A stretch of 33,022 nt of DNA from Roseomonas sp. GTDB taxonomy: Bacteria; Pseudomonadota; Alphaproteobacteria; Acetobacterales; Acetobacteraceae. Below the pieces are notes generated by a model that had not been told where the DNA came from, searched no databases, and worked only from the letters and a program-made list of their open reading frames with translations. Location of the stretch: contig JADCGG010000008.1 of NCBI GenBank assembly GCA_020249125.1, positions 1 to 33,022 of the forward strand, given 5' to 3'. Position 1 is the stretch's first letter; every line of letters starts with the position of its first letter. Both the position numbers and the translations under genes were made by a program. Positions 31,164 to 33,022 of the stretch are shown piece by piece.

Positions 31164-32120
31164 CTAAAGCTTTAGTCTGAAATAATCATGGACAACGGCG
31201 CGGCCACCAAAACCTTCCTTTTGTTCAATCAGGCCGTCATTGAGATAGCGCCCCTGTTGTTCCGTTGAATTTCCGAAATCGAACCAGCGTTTCTCCGCAA
31301 ACACCTTTTCCAGGAGATAGAAAAAAAGACGATCCAGGCAGCCAAGGGAAAATCCATCCGGCGTGCTTGCGGCATATTGCAAATGGGCCACTTCATGCGT
31401 TTCGTAGATGACAACGCCGCTCAATAAGCTGGCGCTTGGGTCACGCGCTGTGAACAGCCTGATGTTTTCAGGGAAGCTCCTTCGCAATTGATCTATCTCG
31501 GCGAAACTGTGTACGGGGCGAACATTATAGCGTGCCTGAAGATGCCGATCGAGCAAATCCCAGAAGCCCGACCAATCCTGATCTTCGGCGACCACGACGC
31601 CCGCCTTTAGCGCCTTGTTCGCCCCGCGAAGGCGGCGGGTCTGCGGCGGAGGGCGCCGTGCCATGTCGATGCTGCTCAGCAGGTCGCGGCGATAGACTTC
31701 CGCATCATGCCGAAAAAGTGCGTAGCGATCTTCTTCCGCCGGCAGACGATGATAGATATGCGGTATGGTCTTGTAGATGAACAGTTTCGCATCCTGGGCG
31801 GATAGATAGGTCCGCACCACATCGAACAGCAGCAACATCAGCGGCGTTGTCATCCGGGAAGAAACAATGAAGCCGCCATATGTCAACCCCATATGGCTGG
31901 CCACAGTTTCGCCTTCCCGATGGGCCGGCAAAATCGCCACCAATTCCCCGCCGCTGCGGATCAGCAACGAGTAATCCGTAAATCGGTCTGCATGGTAATC
32001 CATATAGCCGCGCAGAAGCAGGAATGTGCCGTTCTTGCTTGCCAATACGAATTCGTCCCACTCCACGCGTAACGCGTCTGAGTAGCGCTCAATCGTGATT
32101 GGTCTGCCTGTAGAGGTCAT
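31164..32120 (-). CDS. GNAT/FemAB-like acyltransferase (BioF2-like domain)
   Basis: 318 residues from ATG 32120. No signal peptide. The layout is of the FemAB/GNAT-type proteins found in polysaccharide loci: an N-terminal half with EWDEFVLASKNGTFLLLRGYMDYHADRF and SGGELVAILPAHREGETVASHMGLTYGG, and a second GNAT half with VVAEDQDWSGFWDLLDRHLQARY, SLLSGVVIYETHEVAHLQYAAST and RWFDFGNSTEQQGRYLNDGL. It is probably an N- or O-acyl/aminoacyl transferase on sugars or lipids, substrate unknown. The propeller gene ends five bases upstream, so they are likely cotranscribed. Confidence 0.75.
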   Translation of the reverse strand: MTSTGRPITIERYSDALRVEWDEFVLASKNGTFLLLRGYMDYHADRFTDYSLLIRSGGELVAILPAHREGETVASHMGLTYGGFIVSSRMTTPLMLLLFDVVRTYLSAQDAKLFIYKTIPHIYHRLPAEEDRYALFRHDAEVYRRDLLSSIDMARRPPPQTRRLRGANKALKAGVVVAEDQDWSGFWDLLDRHLQARYNVRPVHSFAEIDQLRRSFPENIRLFTARDPSASLLSGVVIYETHEVAHLQYAASTPDGFSLGCLDRLFFYLLEKVFAEKRWFDFGNSTEQQGRYLNDGLIEQKEGFGGRAVVHDYFRLKL

Positions 32121-32125
32121 GGCGC

Positions 32126-33022
32126 TTATCCATCCTCAAGCACTGCAAGGCCAACGCCGGTCCGGCCATAACCGGACCCATTGTAGAACAGATAGTAATC
32201 TTCCCCAATTCGCTCAATCGCGCCATAGCAGATCATTTCGCCATCCCATTCCCCGGGCGAGGGGTGGATGCCGACTTCCTCATCACGGCGCTGCCAATTC
32301 TGCCCGTCACGCGATACGGCGTAGCCAAGCCTATAGCCACGCGCCGAACGTACCGAATACCAAAGCCGCCAATCCTCGGCGCCTGTATTGATGACCCAGG
32401 GTCGCCCAAATCCGATTTCATCGCCTTCGGGCACCAGCAATTCATTGCCGGTAGACGGCCATTGGATGCCATCGGATGAGATCATGTGGCGCAGGCTGTA
32501 ACGGGGTTGCTCGCGGCCATCTATGGATTCGAAAGCGCCGCCGCCGATATACCAAACCTCCCAACCAGGGGCACCGACCCTGCGGCGCACAAAGGGCGCT
32601 GTGCGAAAGAGAGGCTCCGCAGGACCGCGATCAAAAATCGGGGTTGGCATCACACGCTGGAAATTCGAAGCTGCGCCGGGCGCCTCGGCCAATCCGGTGA
32701 AGAGCGTATAAGGAATTTTTCTTTGCAACTGATAACCGACATAATAAAGCCGCACGGACCCGTCGGGCAAGGTCACGGTACAGCAGGGATTGACACCATT
32801 ATCGTCAAAATGCCCCGGCGCCCCGGTATCCAGCACCGGTTCTTGCGCTACGTTGATGACGCGGCGAGGATCCTTTTCATGTATTTCGATCCACCCGACA
32901 CGTGACACGATATTTGCATCGCAAACGCCCACCAATATGCGCAACCGCCCATCGCCGAGCCGCATGGGTGTGGGCAGCATCGCGTGAGAATGGGCCCAGG
33001 GAAGCCTTCCATCAGGCGCCCA
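32126..33022 (-). CDS. Five-bladed beta-propeller, glycosidase-like protein (5' end outside window)
   Basis: The frame stays open to the window edge (WAPDGRLPWAHSHAMLPTPMRL), so ATG 32980 is an internal methionine and the gene is partial; about 298 residues are visible. Repeating blade-like segments: RLRILVGVCDANIVSRVGWIE, GVNPCCTVTLPDGSVRLYYVGY, APFVRRRVGAPGWEVWYIGGG, LRHMISSDGIQWPSTG, GRPWVINTGAEDWRLWYSVR, GYRLGYAVSRDGQNWQRRD and WDGEMICYGAIERIGEDYYLFYNG SGYGRTGVGLA. This matches the GH43/GH32-like arabinanase-levansucrase propeller proteins seen in surface polysaccharide clusters. Whether it hydrolyses, transfers or only binds a sugar is not visible from sequence. Confidence 0.78.
   Translation of the reverse strand, partial: WAPDGRLPWAHSHAMLPTPMRLGDGRLRILVGVCDANIVSRVGWIEIHEKDPRRVINVAQEPVLDTGAPGHFDDNGVNPCCTVTLPDGSVRLYYVGYQLQRKIPYTLFTGLAEAPGAASNFQRVMPTPIFDRGPAEPLFRTAPFVRRRVGAPGWEVWYIGGGAFESIDGREQPRYSLRHMISSDGIQWPSTGNELLVPEGDEIGFGRPWVINTGAEDWRLWYSVRSARGYRLGYAVSRDGQNWQRRDEEVGIHPSPGEWDGEMICYGAIERIGEDYYLFYNGSGYGRTGVGLAVLEDG

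Noticed and set aside
1-33022. CRISPR arrays, insertion sequences or tandem repeats
   Set aside because: No regularly spaced direct repeats, transposase motifs or terminal inverted repeats were seen on reading both strands; repeated motifs found are paralogous genes or single hairpins.

Overview
The window looks like a high-GC alphaproteobacterial chromosome, most likely Rhodospirillales and in gene content closest to Acetobacteraceae (Roseomonas-like). The reasons are the flbT-flaF pair with short Caulobacter-type flagellins (FlbT and FlaF are alphaproteobacterial), a divergent lrp / trxB-lysR block, four solo Bug-type solute-binding proteins, and dense, mostly co-oriented genes with GGAG-type ribosome binding sites. 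This placement is inferred by eye; no search was run. No phage, insertion sequence or CRISPR array was recognised.

Layout. 1-2.0 kb: end of mnmA, a tRNA-Met(CAT) gene and an acetyl-CoA hydrolase/CoA-transferase. 2.0-4.1 kb (minus strand): a Bug protein, a VOC-fold protein, and a secreted TNT-domain (NAD glycohydrolase-type) gene split by an in-frame TAA. 4.2-5.2 kb: a FlaG-like protein and an unrecognised small protein. 5.2-8.0 kb: a GSA-aminomutase-like class III aminotransferase, divergent from a GST and a membrane rhodanese. 8.0-10.3 kb: two tandem paralogous Bug genes, preceded by a structured intergenic region with a 33-codon ORF and a strong terminator (sRNA or attenuator candidate). 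10.3-14.3 kb: lysR-trxB divergent from lrp, a DUF429-like protein and a cytochrome b561.

14.3-17.2 kb: flagellar filament island on the minus strand, reading flagellin 1, flagellin 2, flbT, flaF. Both flagellin genes have a small hairpin that pairs the purine-rich Shine-Dalgarno segment immediately before the ATG. The two hairpins differ in sequence but not in position, and may be the target of FlbT, known in Caulobacter as a post-transcriptional flagellin regulator. 17.4-22 kb: efp, divergent from an apparent catabolic operon (secreted alpha/beta hydrolase, Bug protein, Ldh-type dehydrogenase, secreted unknown). 22-26.5 kb: csp with a long leader and terminator, two small ORFs, a RidA-like protein, hemW, a SirB1-like protein and a lone LutA-like protein.

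26.5-29.3 kb (minus): a tightly packed cluster of a JmjC ribosomal-oxygenase-like protein, an OmpA-like protein, a fasciclin lipoprotein and a DUF2459 protein, with a 20-bp perfect palindrome over one stop codon. 29.3-33.0 kb: a CgeB-like glycosyltransferase converging on a FemAB/GNAT-like acyltransferase and a beta-propeller protein truncated by the window edge; this looks like part of a surface-glycan locus.

No single large undescribed system is obvious. The best leads are the flagellin leader hairpins, the structured region at 10.08-10.29 kb, and the interrupted TNT-domain gene.
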